Shown in pieces: positions 13,220-27,800 of a stretch of 64,000 nt of DNA. The position numbers and the translations under genes are program-made. The notes below the pieces were generated by a model. It saw only the letters and a list, made by a program, of their open reading frames with translations, did no database searches and was not told the origin of the DNA. Numbering within the stretch: position 1 is the first letter of the stretch; each line of letters begins with the position of its first letter. The DNA is from Xylocopa sonorina (taxonomy: Eukaryota; Arthropoda; Insecta; Hymenoptera; Apidae). The DNA lies in assembly GCF_050948175.1 (NCBI RefSeq), contig NW_027490115.1, positions 992,001-1,056,000 on the forward strand, given 5' to 3'.

Positions 13220-14531
13220 TACATATTAATCGAATAAGTTGCTTTACCAAAGAACAAAAGTATCTGAGGCTTACAAATCGGAGCATTACATAACAAACGT
13301 GCATCACATATATAATATTACATGTAACAAAAGATGAGGACCAAAAAGATCGTACATAAGTTGAATCCACAATGCGGTCATAGAGATACAGAAACGGCAA
13401 AAATTCCAAACAATAATTTAAAAAATTCAAAAAGGGGGGAGTGAAAATCCATCTCCTTGACGATGATAAGGAACAAGTCTGCCTCATGCACTACAATATC
13501 CCGAACAGCCAGCGATTGGCACTCCAATGACAACGGATGGAACGAATTCCGTGACAGAACTGTGCTAACAAAGTGCTCCTACTCAGCTTTCGAAATGGCA
13601 TACTGTTAGTACTGGGGCGGCATTCGTATCACGGCACTATTAAAGCACCGAGATATAGCACACGGGCTACACGGCCGTGACAATGACACTATCAGCTCAC
13701 CATAGCTACACGCGTGGTTGTGGCGTAGGCTGACATTTACTAATGGGGAAGCTGTTTCCATAAAAATTATAAGCAAATATGAAAAATGACTAAACTGTGC
13801 AATTTATTTATTTTGGTTCTCGATTTTATTATTTTCTATAAACTAGCTCGATAGGGCGATTTTTTTCCATAAAGTCGATAATTACTTTGTCATAAAAATA
13901 TATACACTTATTTTATACATTTTTTCTTCAATTTATTGTTACAAATTCATGCAATTGAGGGTTACATTATATACGATGACAGCATGTTATTTCAAAAATT
14001 ACACAAGGCGAAGTTAGGGTCGCAACAGCATGAATTTTTATTTTATAAGTAATATTTTTTTTATAAATAATATTTTTAGTCTATGATGAATTGAAAGAAA
14101 TATATACGACTCGCTCAATAACTATAAATATAGGAAAACGACCATCAAAATGTCTATCAATACTCATATGCTGAACATCTACTGACATCTAACGGTTCTA
14201 ATTTGTATGAAAGCACAGGTTCCCCATTACCAAATGTGATCCTGCGTCATTGCTGAGGAGATTCATGAATGGAGCGATGATACGCGTGCCACCATGGTGC
14301 TGGTGCTGCGCGATTCGCTTGTCTAGAACGTGCTGGTAACACGTTCTGGCATTTTAGTCAACGAATCCGGTCACAGATGACTACGAATCAGTTGACACTC
14401 CTCGGAAGTGGCAATATAGTGCCGGCATGGTGTCGATACCATCTTGCCGTTTGTTATCTGGGATGCTTTTTAGTGCATTATTCGGAATTGAATTTGAACA
14501 CATAGCTACTTAATCGCAAATTTGTATGTAC

Positions 14532-14873
14532 TGTGACGTAGTGAAGTCACAAGGCTCGCTCACCCCCCCCCCCCCCCCCCCCCCCCCACCTTCGTTTCTC
14601 TCTCTCCGTTCTACGGATTAGACTGGCGAGCTGATGGAAGAAGCGACCCATAAGACGCCTCTTCGACGGATAATAAGACCGCAGGTTCGCGGAAGGGCTG
14701 TGCGCCGAGGTAGCGTGGCGGGCTCGACGGTGGAGGAGACGGGAAGTGAGCAAGAAGAGACCCTGAAGCCCGAAGGATTGGATCCAGAGCTCTGCAACGA
14801 TACGACCGCTGCCAAAGTCCATGGAGACAAACAGGATGGTTCTCGGGTGTGAGAAGGACCTCTACCCCTCCCC
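14532..14873. mobile_element. Truncated solo-LTR fragment (in the left duplicate)
   Basis: Starts TGTGACGTAG after GTAC (14528-14531) and corresponds in inverted orientation to the terminal part of the solo LTR at 57413-58841. It is cut at 14873, so about 1.0 kb of the LTR was not copied. It contains a 25-base C homopolymer (14563-14587) where the right copy has two G tracts separated by ~117 bp. Confidence 0.65.
14563..14587. repeat. Poly-C tract (25 bp)
   Basis: An uninterrupted run of 25 C. It marks the deletion fusion of the two G/C tracts that remain separate in the right copy (58668-58688 and 58798-58810). Confidence 0.9.
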
Positions 14874-15687
14874 ATTAGAACTCTATTGCTTCGATACGTA
14901 GACATCTGGAAACGCTATTCCCTACCAAGGAAGTGTTGCATTTACATTCTTTTGTAGTGTAGACGAGGTATGAACAACACTTCGCAATGAACGTTACATC
15001 TTATCATGCAACATAGAAACGAGATGCGATATCGCGTTTTAAGAAGCATTAGAACTTTATTGCTTCGATAGGTAGACATCCGGAAACGCTATTTCTTAGC
15101 CAGTATGTGTGGCATTTACATACTTCTGAAGTGTAGACGAGGTATACATGACACTTCGCAATGAAGATTATATCTTATCATGAAACATAGAATTGAGATG
15201 CGATATCGAGTTTTAAGAAGCATTAGAACTCTATTGCTACGACAGGTAGTCATCTGCAAACGCTATTTCTTAGACAGGATGTGTGGCATTCACATTCATT
15301 TGAAGTGTGTCCGAGGTATACATGACACTTCGTAATGAATATTGTATCTTATCATGAAACATAGAAATGAGATGCGATATCCAGTCTTAAAAAGCATGAG
15401 AACTCTAATGCTACGATACGTAGTTGTCTGCAAACGCTATTTCCCAGCAAGGAAGTGTCGCATTTACATTCTTTTTAAGTGTAGGAGAGAATACATGACA
15501 CTTCGCAATGAATATTATATCTTATCTTGAAACACAGGAGTGAGATGCGATATCGGGTTCTAACTAGCATTAGAACTCTATTGCTGCGATACGTAGACAT
15601 CTGCAAACGCGATTTCCTAGCGTTGGAAATGTGACATTTACATTCTTTTGAAGTGTAGACGAGGTGTACATAACACTCCACAATGAA

Positions 15688-15810
15688 TATTATTCTTATT
15701 AATATTATCTATTGCTCCGATACGTAGATATCTGGTAACCTAATTTACTAGAAAGGAAGTGTCGCTCTTACAATCATTTGAAGCGTAGACGAGGAAAACA
15801 TAACACGTGG
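15688..15810 (+). repeat. Two rearranged monomers
   Basis: At 15688-15712 'aatattattcttattaatattatct' replaces the usual 'tatcatgaaacatag...' half of the monomer. At about 15794-15806 'aaaacataacacg' jumps straight to 'tggaagtgtcgcatttac'. Both are deletions that break the 174 bp phase close to the left border of domain 3. Confidence 0.65.
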
Positions 15811-18800
15811 AAGTGTCGCATTTACATTCCTTTGAAGTGTAGACGAGGAACACATAACACCTCGCTGTGAATATTATATCTTATCATGAAACATAGAAAT
15901 GAGATGCGATATCGCGATTTAAAAAGCATCAGAACACTATTGCTACGTTACGTAGATATCTGCAAACGCTATTAAATAGGAAGGAAGTGTCGCATTTACA
16001 TTCCTTTGAAGTGAATACGAGGCATACATAACACTCCACAATGAATATTATATCTTATCACGAAACGTAGAAATGAAATGCGATACCGCAAATAAGGAAG
16101 CATTAGAACCCTATTGCTTCGATACGGAGACATCTGCAAACGCTATTTCCTAGCAAGCAAATGTCGCATTTACATTCTTTATAAGTGAATACGAGGTATA
16201 CATGACACTTCCCAATGAATATTATATCTTAACATGAAACTTAGAACTGAGGTGCGATATCGCGCTTTAAGAAGTGTTAGAATTCTATTGCTACGATACG
16301 TAGACATCTGCAAACGGTACTTCTTAGCAAGGAAGTGTCGTATTTACATTCTTTTGAAAGGAATACGAGGCATACATGACAATTCGCAATGAATATTATA
16401 TATTATCATGAAACATAGAAATGAGAAGCGATATCGCGTTTTGAGAAGCATTGGATCTCTAATCCCACGATAGGTAGACATCTGCAAACGCTATTTCCTG
16501 GTAAGGAAGTGTCGCATTTACATTCATTTGATGTATAGACGAGATATACATAACATTGCACAATGAATATTATATCTCATCACGAAACATAGAAATGAGA
16601 TGCGATATCGCGATTTAAGAAGCATTAGAACTCTAATGCCATGAAACCTAGACATCTGCACACGCTATTTCCTAGCAAGGAAGTGTCGCATTTACATTCA
16701 TTTTAAATGTACGCGAGGTATACATGACACTTCGCAATGAATATTATATATTATCATGAAACATAGAAATGAGAAGCGATATCGCGTTTTGAGAAGCATT
16801 AGAAATCTAATGCCACGAAACGTAGACATCTGCACACGCTATTTCCTAGCAAGGAAGTGTCGCATTTACATTCTTTTGAGGTGAATACGAGGTATACATA
16901 ACACTGCACAATGAATATTATATCCTATCATGAAACATTGAAATGAGATGCGATATCGCGATTTGAGAAGCATTAGAACTCTATTGCTTCGATACGTAGA
17001 CATCTGCCAACGTTAAATCCTAGCAAGTAAGACACGCATTTACATTCTTTAGAAGTGAATACGTGTATACATAACTCTCCACAATGAATATTATATCTTA
17101 TCATGCATCATCGAAATGAGATGCGATATGGCGATTTAAGAAGCATTAGAACTCTATTGCTTCGATACGCAGACATCTGCAAACGCTACTTCCTAGCAAG
17201 GAAGTGTCGCATTTACATTCTTTTGAATGGAATACGAGGTATACATAACACTGCACAGTGAATATTATATCTTATCATGAAGCATAGAGATGAGGTGCGA
17301 TATGGCGATTTATGAAACATTAGATGTCTATTGCTTCGATACGTAGACATATGCAAACGCAATTTCCTAGCAAGGAAGTGTCGCATTTACATTCTTTTGA
17401 AAGTAATACTAGGTATACATGACACTTCGCAATGAATATTACATCTTATCATGAAACATAGAAATGAGATGCGGTATGGCGATTCATGAAGCATTAGAAT
17501 TCTATTGCTTCGATACGCAGATATCTGCAAACGCTATTTCCTAGCAAGGAAGTGTCGCATTTACATGCTTTTGAAGTGAATATGAGGTATTCATGACACT
17601 TCGCAATGAATATTATACCTTGTCATGAAACATAGAAATGAGATGCGATATCTCGTTTTAAGAAGCATTAGAACTCTATTGCATCGATACCAAGACATCT
17701 GAAAACAATATTTCCTAGCAGGAAAGTGTCGCATTTTCATTCTTTTGAGGTTTATACGAGGTATACATGTCACATCGCAATGAATATTATATCTTATCCT
17801 GAAACACAGGAATGAGATGCGATATCTCATTTTAAGAAGCATTAGAACTCTATTGCTTCGATATCAAGACATCTGAAAACAATATCTCCTAGCAGGAAAG
17901 AGTCGCATTTTCATTCTTTTGAAATGTATACGAGGTATACATAACACTCCACAATGAATATTATATCTTATCCTGAAACATAAAAATGGGATGCGATATG
18001 GCAATTTAAGAAGCATTAGAACTCTATTGCTTCGATACGTAGACATCAGCAAACGCTGTTTCCTAGCAAGGAGGTGTCGCATTTACATTCTTTTGAAGTG
18101 AATACGAGGTATACATGACACTGCACGATGAATATTATATCTTATCATGAAACATAGAAGTGAGATGCGATATCGCGATTTAAGAAGCCTTAGAACTCTA
18201 TTGCTTCGATACGTAGACACCTGCAAACGCTATTTCCTAGCAAGGAAATGTCGCATTTTCATTCTTTTGAAGTGAATACGAGGTACACATATCGCTGCAC
18301 AATGGATATTATATCCTGTCATGAAACTTTGAAATGAGATGTGATATCGCATTTTAGGAAGCATTACAGCTCTATTGTTACGATGCGTAGACATCTGCAA
18401 ACGCTATTTCCTAACAAGAAAGTGTTGCATTTACATTCATCTGAAGTGAATACGAGGTATACATAGCACTCCACAATGAATATTATATCTTATCCTGAAA
18501 CATAGAAATGCGAAGCGATATGGCGATTTAAGAAGCATTAGAACTCTATTGCTTCGATAAGCAGACATCAGCAAACGCTAATTCCTAGCAAGGAAGTGTC
18601 GCATTTACATTCATTTGAAGTGTAGACGTGGAGTACATATCACTTCGCAATGAACATTATACCTTATCATGAGACGTAGAAGTGGGACGCGATATCTCGT
18701 TTTATGAAGCATTAGAACTCTATTGCTTCGATACGTAGACATCTGAAAGCAATATTTCCTAGCAAGGAAGTGTCGCATTTACATTCTTTTGAAGTGAATA

Positions 18801-21800
18801 CGAGGTTTACATATCACTGCACAATGAATATTATATCTTATCATGAAACATCGAAATGAGATGCGATATCGCGATTTATGATGCATTGGAACTCTATTGC
18901 TACGATACGTAGACATCTGCAAACTCTATTTCCTAGCAAGGAAGTGTCGCATTTACATTCTTTTGAAGTGAATACGAGGTATACATGACACTGCACAATG
19001 GATATTATATCTTATCATGAAACATAGAAATGGGATGCGATATGGCGATTTAAGAAGCATTAGAGCTCTATTGCTTCGATACGTAGACATCTGCAAACGC
19101 TACTTCCTGGCAAGGAAGTGTCGCATTTACATTCTTTTGAGGGGAATACGAGGTATACATAACACTGTACAATGAATACTATATATCTTATCATGAAACA
19201 TAGAAATGAGATGCGATAAGGCGATTTATGAAGCATTAGATGTCTATTTCCTCAATACGTAGACATCTGCAAACGCTATTTCATAGGAAGGAAGTGTCGC
19301 ATTTACATTCATTTTAAGTGTATGCGAGGTATACATGACAATTCTCAATGAATATTATATATTATCATGAAACATAGATATGAGATGCGATATCGCGTAT
19401 TAGCAAGCTTTAGAAATCTATTTCTTCGATACGTAGACATCTGCAAACGCTATTTCCTAGCAAGGAGTGTGTCGCGTTTACATTCTTTTGAAGTGGATAC
19501 GAGGTATACATAACACTCCACAATGAATATTATATATTGTCATGAAACATGGTAATGAGTAGCGATATCGCGTTTTGAGAAGCATTAGAACTCGGATGCT
19601 ACGATACGTAGACATCTGCAAAAGCTACTTCCTGGAAAGGATGTGTCGCATTTACATTCTTTTGAAAGGAATACGAGGTATACATGACACTTCGCAATGA
19701 ATATTATATCTTATTATGAAACATAGATATGAGATTCGATATGACGATTTATGAAGCGTTAGATGTGTGTTTCCTCAATACGTAGACAACTGCAAACGCT
19801 ATTTCCTAGGAAGGAAGTGTCGCACTTACATTCATTTTAAGTGTATGCGAGGTATACATGACAATTCGCAATGAATATTATATATTATCATGAAACATAG
19901 AAATGAGAAGCGATATTGCGTTTTGAGAAGCATTAGGACTCTAATGCCACGAAACGTAGACATCTGCAAACGCTACTTCCTAGCAAAGAAGTGTCGCATT
20001 GACATTCTGTTGAAGTGAATACGAGGTATACATGACATTCCGCAATGAATATTATATCTTGTCATAAAACATAGAAATGAGATGCGATATGTCGATTTAA
20101 GAAGCATCAGAACTATATTGCTCCGATACGTAGATATCCGCAAGCGTTATTTCCTAGCAAGGAAGTGCGCAATTACATTCAGTTGAAGTGTATGGGAGGT
20201 ATACATGACACTTCACAATGAACATTACATCCTATCGTGAAACATAGAAATGAGATGCGATATGGCGATTTAAGAAGCATTAGAGCCCTATTGCTTCGAT
20301 TGGTAGACATCTGCAATCGCTGTTTCCTAGCAAGGAAGTGTCGCATTTACATTCAGTTGAATTGTCTGCGAGGTATACATGACACTTCGCAATGAATATT
20401 ATATATTATCATGAAACATAGAAATGAGATGCGATATCGCGATTTAAGAAGCATTAGAAGCCTATTGCTTCGATACGTAGACATCTGAAAACGCTATTTC
20501 CTAGCAAGGAAGTGTCGCATTTACATTCAATTGACGTGCATGCGAGGTATACATGACACTTCGCAATGAATATAATATATTATCGTGAAATATAGAAATG
20601 AGAAGTGATAACGCGTTTTAAGATGCATTAGCACACTATTGCTACGATACGTAGACATCTGCAAATACTATTTCCTAGAAAGGAAGTGTCGCATTTACAT
20701 TCATTTGAAGTGTATGCGAGGTATACATGACACTACGCAATGAATATTATATACTATCATGAAACATAGAAAAGAGAAACGATGTCGCGTTTTGAGAAGC
20801 ATTAGAGCACTAATGCTACGATACGTAGACAACTGCAAACGCTATTTCCTAGCAAGGAAGTGTCGCATTTACATTCTTTTGAGGTGAACACGAGGTATAC
20901 ATAACGCTGCACAATGAATATTATATCTTATCATGAAACATAGAAATGAGATGCGATATCGCGATTTAAGAAGCATTCGAACACTATTGCTTCGATACGT
21001 AGACATCTGCAAACGCTATTTCCTAGCAAGAAAGTGTCGCATTTACATTCATCTACGTGTATGCGAGGTATACATAACACTGCACAATGGATATTATATC
21101 TTATCATGAAACATAGAAATGTGATGCGATATCGCGATTTAAGAAGCATTAGAACTCTATTGCTTCGATACGTAGACATCCATAAACGCTACTTCCTAGC
21201 AAGGAAGTGTAGCATTTACATTCCTTTGAAAGGAATACGAGGTGTACATAACACTTCACAATGGATATGATATCTTATCATGAAACATAGAAATGAGATG
21301 CGATATGGCGATTCATGAAGCATTAGAATTCTATTGCTTCGATACGTAGACATCTGCAAACGCTATTTCCTAGCAAGGAAGTGTCGCGTTTACATTCTTT
21401 TGAAGTGAATACGAGGTATACATAACACTCCACAATGAATATTATATCTTATCATATAACATAGAAATGAGATGTAATATGGCGATTTAAGAAGCATTAG
21501 AATTCTATTGCTTCGATGCGTAGACATCTGCAAACGCTATTTCCTAGCAAGGAAGCGTCGTATGTACATTCAATTGAAGTGTATGCGAGGTATACATGGC
21601 ACTTCGCAATGAACATTATATCTTATCATGAAACATAGAAATGAGATGCGATATCGCGACTTAAGAAGCATTAGAAACCTATTGCTTCGATACGTAGACA
21701 CATGCAAACGCTATTTCCTAGCAAGGAAGTGCCGCATTTACATTCTTTTGATGTGAATACGAGGTATACATAACACTGGACAGTGAATATTATATCTTAT

Positions 21801-24800
21801 CATGAAACGTAGAAATGAGATGCGATATGGCGATTTAAGAAGCATTAGAATTCTATTGCTTCGATACGTAGACATCTGCAAACGCTATTTCCTGGCAAGG
21901 AAGTGTCGCGTTTACATTCTTTTGAAGTGAATACGAGGTATACATAACACTCCACAATGAATATTATATCTTATCATATAACATAGAAATGAGATGTAAT
22001 ATGGCGATTTAAGAAGCATTAGAATTCCATTGCTTCGATGCGTAGACATCTGCAAACGCTATTTCCTAGCAAGGAAGTGTCGTATGTACATTCAATTGAA
22101 GTGTATGCGAGGTATACATGGCACTTCGCAATGAATATTATATCTTATCATGAAACATAGAAATGAGATGCGATATGGTGATTTAAGAACCATTAGATCT
22201 CTATTGCTTCGATACGTAGACATATGCAAACGCTACTTCCTAGCAAGGAAGTGTCGCATTTTCATTCTTTTGAAAGGAATACGAGGTATACATGACACTT
22301 CGCAATGAATATTGTATATTATCATGAAACATAGAAATGAGAAGCGATATCGCATTTTGAGAAGCATTAGAACTCTAATGCCACGATACGTAGACATCTG
22401 CAAACGCTACTTCCTAGCAAGGAAGTGTCGCATTTACATTCTTTTGAGAGGAGTACGAGGTATACATGACACTTCGCAATGAATATTACATCTTATCATG
22501 AAACATGGAAATGAGATGCGATATTGCGATTTATGAAGCATTAGAATTCTATTGCTTCGATACGTAGACATCTGCAAACCCTATTTCCTTGCAAGGGGGT
22601 GTCGCATTTACATTCATTTGAAGTGTATGCGAGGTATACATGACACTACGCATTGAATATTATATACTATCATGAAACATAGAAATGAGAAACGATGTCG
22701 CGTTTTGAGAAGCATTAGAGCACTAATGCTACGATACGTAGACAACTGCAAACGCTATTTCCCAGCAAAGAAGTGTCGCATTTACTTTCTTTTGAATTGA
22801 ATACGAAGTATATATTACACTTCGCAATGAATATTATATCTTATCATGAAACATGGAAATGAGATGCGATATGGCGATTTAAGAAGCATTAGAACACTAT
22901 TGCTTCGATACGTAGACATCTGCAAACGCTACTTCCTAGCAAGGAAGTGAAGCATTTACATTCTTTTGAAAGGAATACGAGGTATACATTATACTTCGCA
23001 ATGAATATTATATCTTATCAGGAAACGTAGATATGAGATGCGATGTGACGATTTAAGAAGCGTTAGAACTCCATTGCTTCGACACGTAGACACCTGCAAA
23101 CGCTATTTCCTAGCAAGCAAGTGTCGCATTTACATTCATTTGAAGTGTATGCGAGGTATACATGACACTACGCAATGAATATTATATACTATCATGAAAC
23201 ATAGAATTGAGAAGCGATACCGCGTTTTGAGAAGCATTAGAACTCTAATGCAACGACACGCAGACATCTGCAAACGCTATTTCCTAGCAAGGAAGTGTCG
23301 CATTTAAATTCATTCGAAGTATAGATGAAATATACATAACACTGCACAATTAATATTATATGTTATCATGAAACATAGTAATGAGAGGCGATATCGCGAT
23401 TTAAGAAGCATTAGAGCTCTATTGCTTCGATACGTAGACATCTGCAAACGCTACTTCCTAGCAAGGAAGTGTCGCATTTACATTAATTTGAAGTATATAC
23501 GTGATGTACATAACACTGCACATTGAATATTATATCTTATCATGAAACATAGAGATGAGATGCGATATGGCGATTTATGAAGCATTAGATGTCTATTGCT
23601 TCGATACGTAGACATCTGAAAACGCTATTTCGTAGCAGGGAAGTGTCGCATTTACATTCTTTTGAAGTGAGTACGAGGCATACATAACACTGCACAATGA
23701 ATATTATATCTTACCATGAAACCTAGAAATGAGATGCGATATGGCGATTTAAGAAGCATTAGAATTCTATTGCTTCGATACGTAGACATCTATAAACGCT
23801 ACTTCCTTGCAAGGAAGTGTAGCATTTACATTCCTTTGAAAGGAATACGAGGTATACATAACACTTCACAATGGATATGATATCTTATCATGAAACATAG
23901 AAATGAGATGCTATATGGCGATACATGAAGCATTAGAATTCTATTGCTTCGATACGTAGACATCTCCAAACGCTATTTCCTAGCAAGGAAGTGTCGCATT
24001 TACATTCAATTAAAGGGTATTCGAGGTATACATGACACTTCGCAATGAATATTATATATTGTCATGGAACATAGAAATGAGAAGCGATATCGCGTTTTGA
24101 GAAGCATTAGAACCCTAATGCCACGATACGTAGACATCTGAAAACGCTATTTCCAAGCAGAGGAAGTGTCGCATTTACATTCGTTTGATGTATAGACGAG
24201 ATATACACAACACTGCACAATGAATATTATATCTTATCATAAAACATAGAAATGAGACGCGATATGGCGATTTAAGAAGCACTAGAACTCTATTGCTTCG
24301 ATACGTAAACATCTGCAAGCGCCACTTCCTAACGAGAAGTGACGCATTTACATTCTTTTGAAAGGAATACGAGGTATACATAGCACTTCGCAATTAATAT
24401 TATATCTTATCAAGAAACGTATATATGAGATGCGATATGACGATTTAAGAAGCATTAGAACTCTATTGCTTCGATAGGTAGACATCTGCAAACGCTAGTT
24501 TCTAGGAAGGAAGTGTCGCATTTACATTCTTTCGAAAGGAATACGAGGTATACATGACACTTCGCAATGAATATTATATCTTATCATGAAACATAGAAAT
24601 GAGATGCGATATCGCGAATTAGCAAGCTTTAGAACTCTATTGCTTCGATACGTAGACATCTGCAAACGCTACTTCCTAGCAAGCAAGTGTCGCATTTACA
24701 TTCTTTTGAATGGATACGAGGTACACATGACACTTCGCAATGAATATTATATCTTATCAGGAAACATAGATATGAGATGCGATATGACGAATTAAGAAGC

Positions 24801-27800
24801 ATTAGAACTCTATTGCTTCGATACGTAGACATCTGCAAACGCTATTTCCTAGCAAGGAAGTGTCGCATTTACATTCTTTTGAAAGCAAAACGAGGTATAC
24901 ATGACACTTCGCAATGAATATTACATCTTATCATGAAACATGGAAATGAGATGCGATATTGCGAACTATGAAGCATTAGAATTCTATTGCTTCGATACGT
25001 AGACATCTGTAAACGCTATTTCCTAGCAAGGATGTGTCGCACTTACGTTCATTTGAAGTGTATGGGAGGTATACATGACACTACGCAATGAATATTATAT
25101 ACTATCATGAAACATAGAAATGAGAAACGATATCGCGTTTTGAGAAGCATTAGAGCACTAATGCCACGATACGTAGACATCTGCAAACGCCATCTCCTAG
25201 CAAGGAAGTGTCGCATTTACATTCTTTTGAAGTGAATACGAGGTATACATAACACTCCACAGTGAATATTATATATTATCTTGAAACATAGAAATGTGAT
25301 GCGATATCGCGTTTTGAGAAGCATTAGAACTCTAATGCCACGATACGTAGACATCTGCAAACGCCATTTCCTAGCAAGGAAGTGTCGCATTTACATTCAT
25401 TTGAAGTGTATGCGAGGTATACATGGCACTTCGCAATGAATATTATATATTATCATGAAACATATAAATGAGATGCGTTATCGCGAATTAACAAGTTTAG
25501 AACCCTATTGCCTCGATACGTAGACATCTGAAAACGCTATTTCCTAGCAAGTAAGTGTCGTATTTACATTCATTTGGAGTGTATGCGAGGTATACATGGC
25601 ACTTCGCAATGAATATTATATATTATCATGAAACATAGAAATGAGATGCGATATCGCGAATTAGCAAGTTTAGAACTCTATTGCCTCGATACGTAGACAT
25701 CTGCAAACGCTATTTCCTAGCATGGAAGTGTAGCATTTACATTCTTTTGAATTGAATACGAAGTATATATTACACTTCGCAATGAATATTATATCCTATC
25801 ATGAAACATGGAAATGAGATGCGATATGGCGATTTGAGAAGCATTAGAACTCTCTTGCTTCGATACGTAGACATCTATAAACGCTACTTCCTAGCAAGGA
25901 AGTGTAGCATTTACATTCCTTCGAAAGGAATACGAGGTATACATAACACTGCACAATGGATATTATATCTTATCATGAAACATAGAAATGAGATGCGATA
26001 TCGCGATTTAAGAAGCATTAGGATTCTAATGCTTCGATACGTAGACATCTGCAAACGCTATTCCCTAGCAAGGAAGTGTCGCATTTACATTCTTTTGAAG
26101 TGAGTACGAGATATACATAACATTGCACATTGAATATTATATCTTAACATAAAGCATAGAAATGAGATGCTATATGGCGATTTAAGAAGCATTAGAAATC
26201 TATTGGTTCGATACGTAGACATCTGCAAAAGCTACTTCCTAGCAAGCAAGTGTCGCATTTACATTCTTTTGAAAGGAATACGAGGTATACAAAACACTGC
26301 ACAATGGATATTATATCTTATCATGAAACATAGAAATGAAATGCGATATCGCGACTTAAGAAGCATTAGAACCCTATTGCTACGATACATAGACATCTGC
26401 CAACGCTATGTCCTAGCGACGAAGAGTCGCATTTACATTCATTTGAAGCATAGACAAGATATGCATCACACTGCACAATGAATATTATATCTTATCATGA
26501 AACATAGAAATGAAATGCGATATGGCGATTTAAGAAGCATTAGAACTCTATTGCTTCGATACGTATACATCTGCAAGAACGCTATTTCCTAGCAAGGAAG
26601 TTTCGCAATTACATTCATTTGAAGTGAATACGAGGTATACATAACACAACACAGTGAATATTATATCTTATCATGAAACATAGAAATGAGATGCGATATG
26701 GCGATTTAAGAAGCATTAGAACTCTCTTGCTTCGATACGTAGACATCTATAAACGCTACTTCCTAGCAAGGAAGTTTAGCATTTACATTCATTTGAAGTG
26801 TATGCGAGGTATACATAACGCTGCACAGTGAATATTATATATTATCATGAAACACAGAAATGAGAAGCGATATCGCGAATTAACAAGCTTTAGAACTCTA
26901 TTTCTTCGATACGTAGACATCTGCAAACGCTATTTCCTAGAAAGGAAGTGTCGCATTTACATTCATTTGAAGTGTATGCGAGGTATAAATGGCACTTCGC
27001 AATGAATATTATATATTATCATGAAACATATAAATGAGATGCGATATCGCGAATTAACAAGTTTAGAACACTATTGCCTCGAAACGTAGACATCTGCAAA
27101 CGCTATATCCTAGCAAAGAAGTGCCGCATTTACATTCATTTGAAGTGTATGCGAGGTATACATAACACTTCGCAATGAATATTATATATTATCATGAAAC
27201 ATGGAAATGAGATGCGATATTGCGATTTATGAAGCATTAGAATTCTATTGCTTCGATACGTAGACATCTGCAAACGCTATTTCCTAGCAAGCAAGTGTCG
27301 CATTTAAATTCATTCGAAGTATAGATGAAATATACATAACACTGCACCATTAATATTATATGTTATCATGAAACATAGTAATGAGAGGCGATATCGCGAT
27401 TTAAGAAGCATTAGAGCTCTATTGCTTCGATACGTAGACATCTGCAAACGCTACTTCCTAGCAAGGAAGTGTCGCATTTACATTCATTTGAAGTATATAC
27501 GTGATGTACATAACACTGCACAATGAATATTATATCTTATCATGAAACATAGAGATGAGATGCGATATGGCGATTTATGAAGCATTAGATGTCTATTGCT
27601 TCGATACGTAGACAACTGCAAACGCTATTTCGTAGCAAGGAAGTGTCGCATTTACATTCATTTGCAGTGAATACGAGGTATACATAACACTCCACAATAA
27701 ATATTATATATTATCATGAAACATGGAAATGTGAAGCGATATCGCGTTTTGAGAAGCATTAGAACTCTAATGCCACGATACGTAGACATCTGCAAACGCC

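Larger units (their letters stand above)
12701..14873 (-). repeat. Inverted segmental duplication, left copy (2.17 kb)
   Basis: Reverse complement of 58385-60701 at roughly 97-98% identity by eye. For example, about four differences in ~195 bp near 14150-14340, and no difference over the first ~110 bp. Junctions are abrupt: satellite (-) '...ggtgtctac' to 'gaaaatggaaag' at 12701, and '...cccctcccc' to satellite (+) 'attagaactc' at 14874. Neither end has terminal inverted repeats or a target-site duplication, so it did not move as a transposon; microhomology is at most one or two bases. Against the right copy it lacks ~117 bp between two G tracts (here one C tract) and ~39 bp near 13820. It starts inside an exon and ends inside an LTR, which marks it as the derived copy. 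Confidence 0.93.

Noticed and set aside
13212..13487. 91-codon frame (minus) conserved at 59915-60190 (plus), two residue differences
   Set aside because: Conservation follows from the 97-98% identical segmental duplication. It runs antisense to the likely 3' untranslated region and has no recognised motif.
12701..14873. The duplicated segment as a transposon with its own ends
   Set aside because: No inverted termini or target duplication, and both ends lie within larger features in the partner copy.
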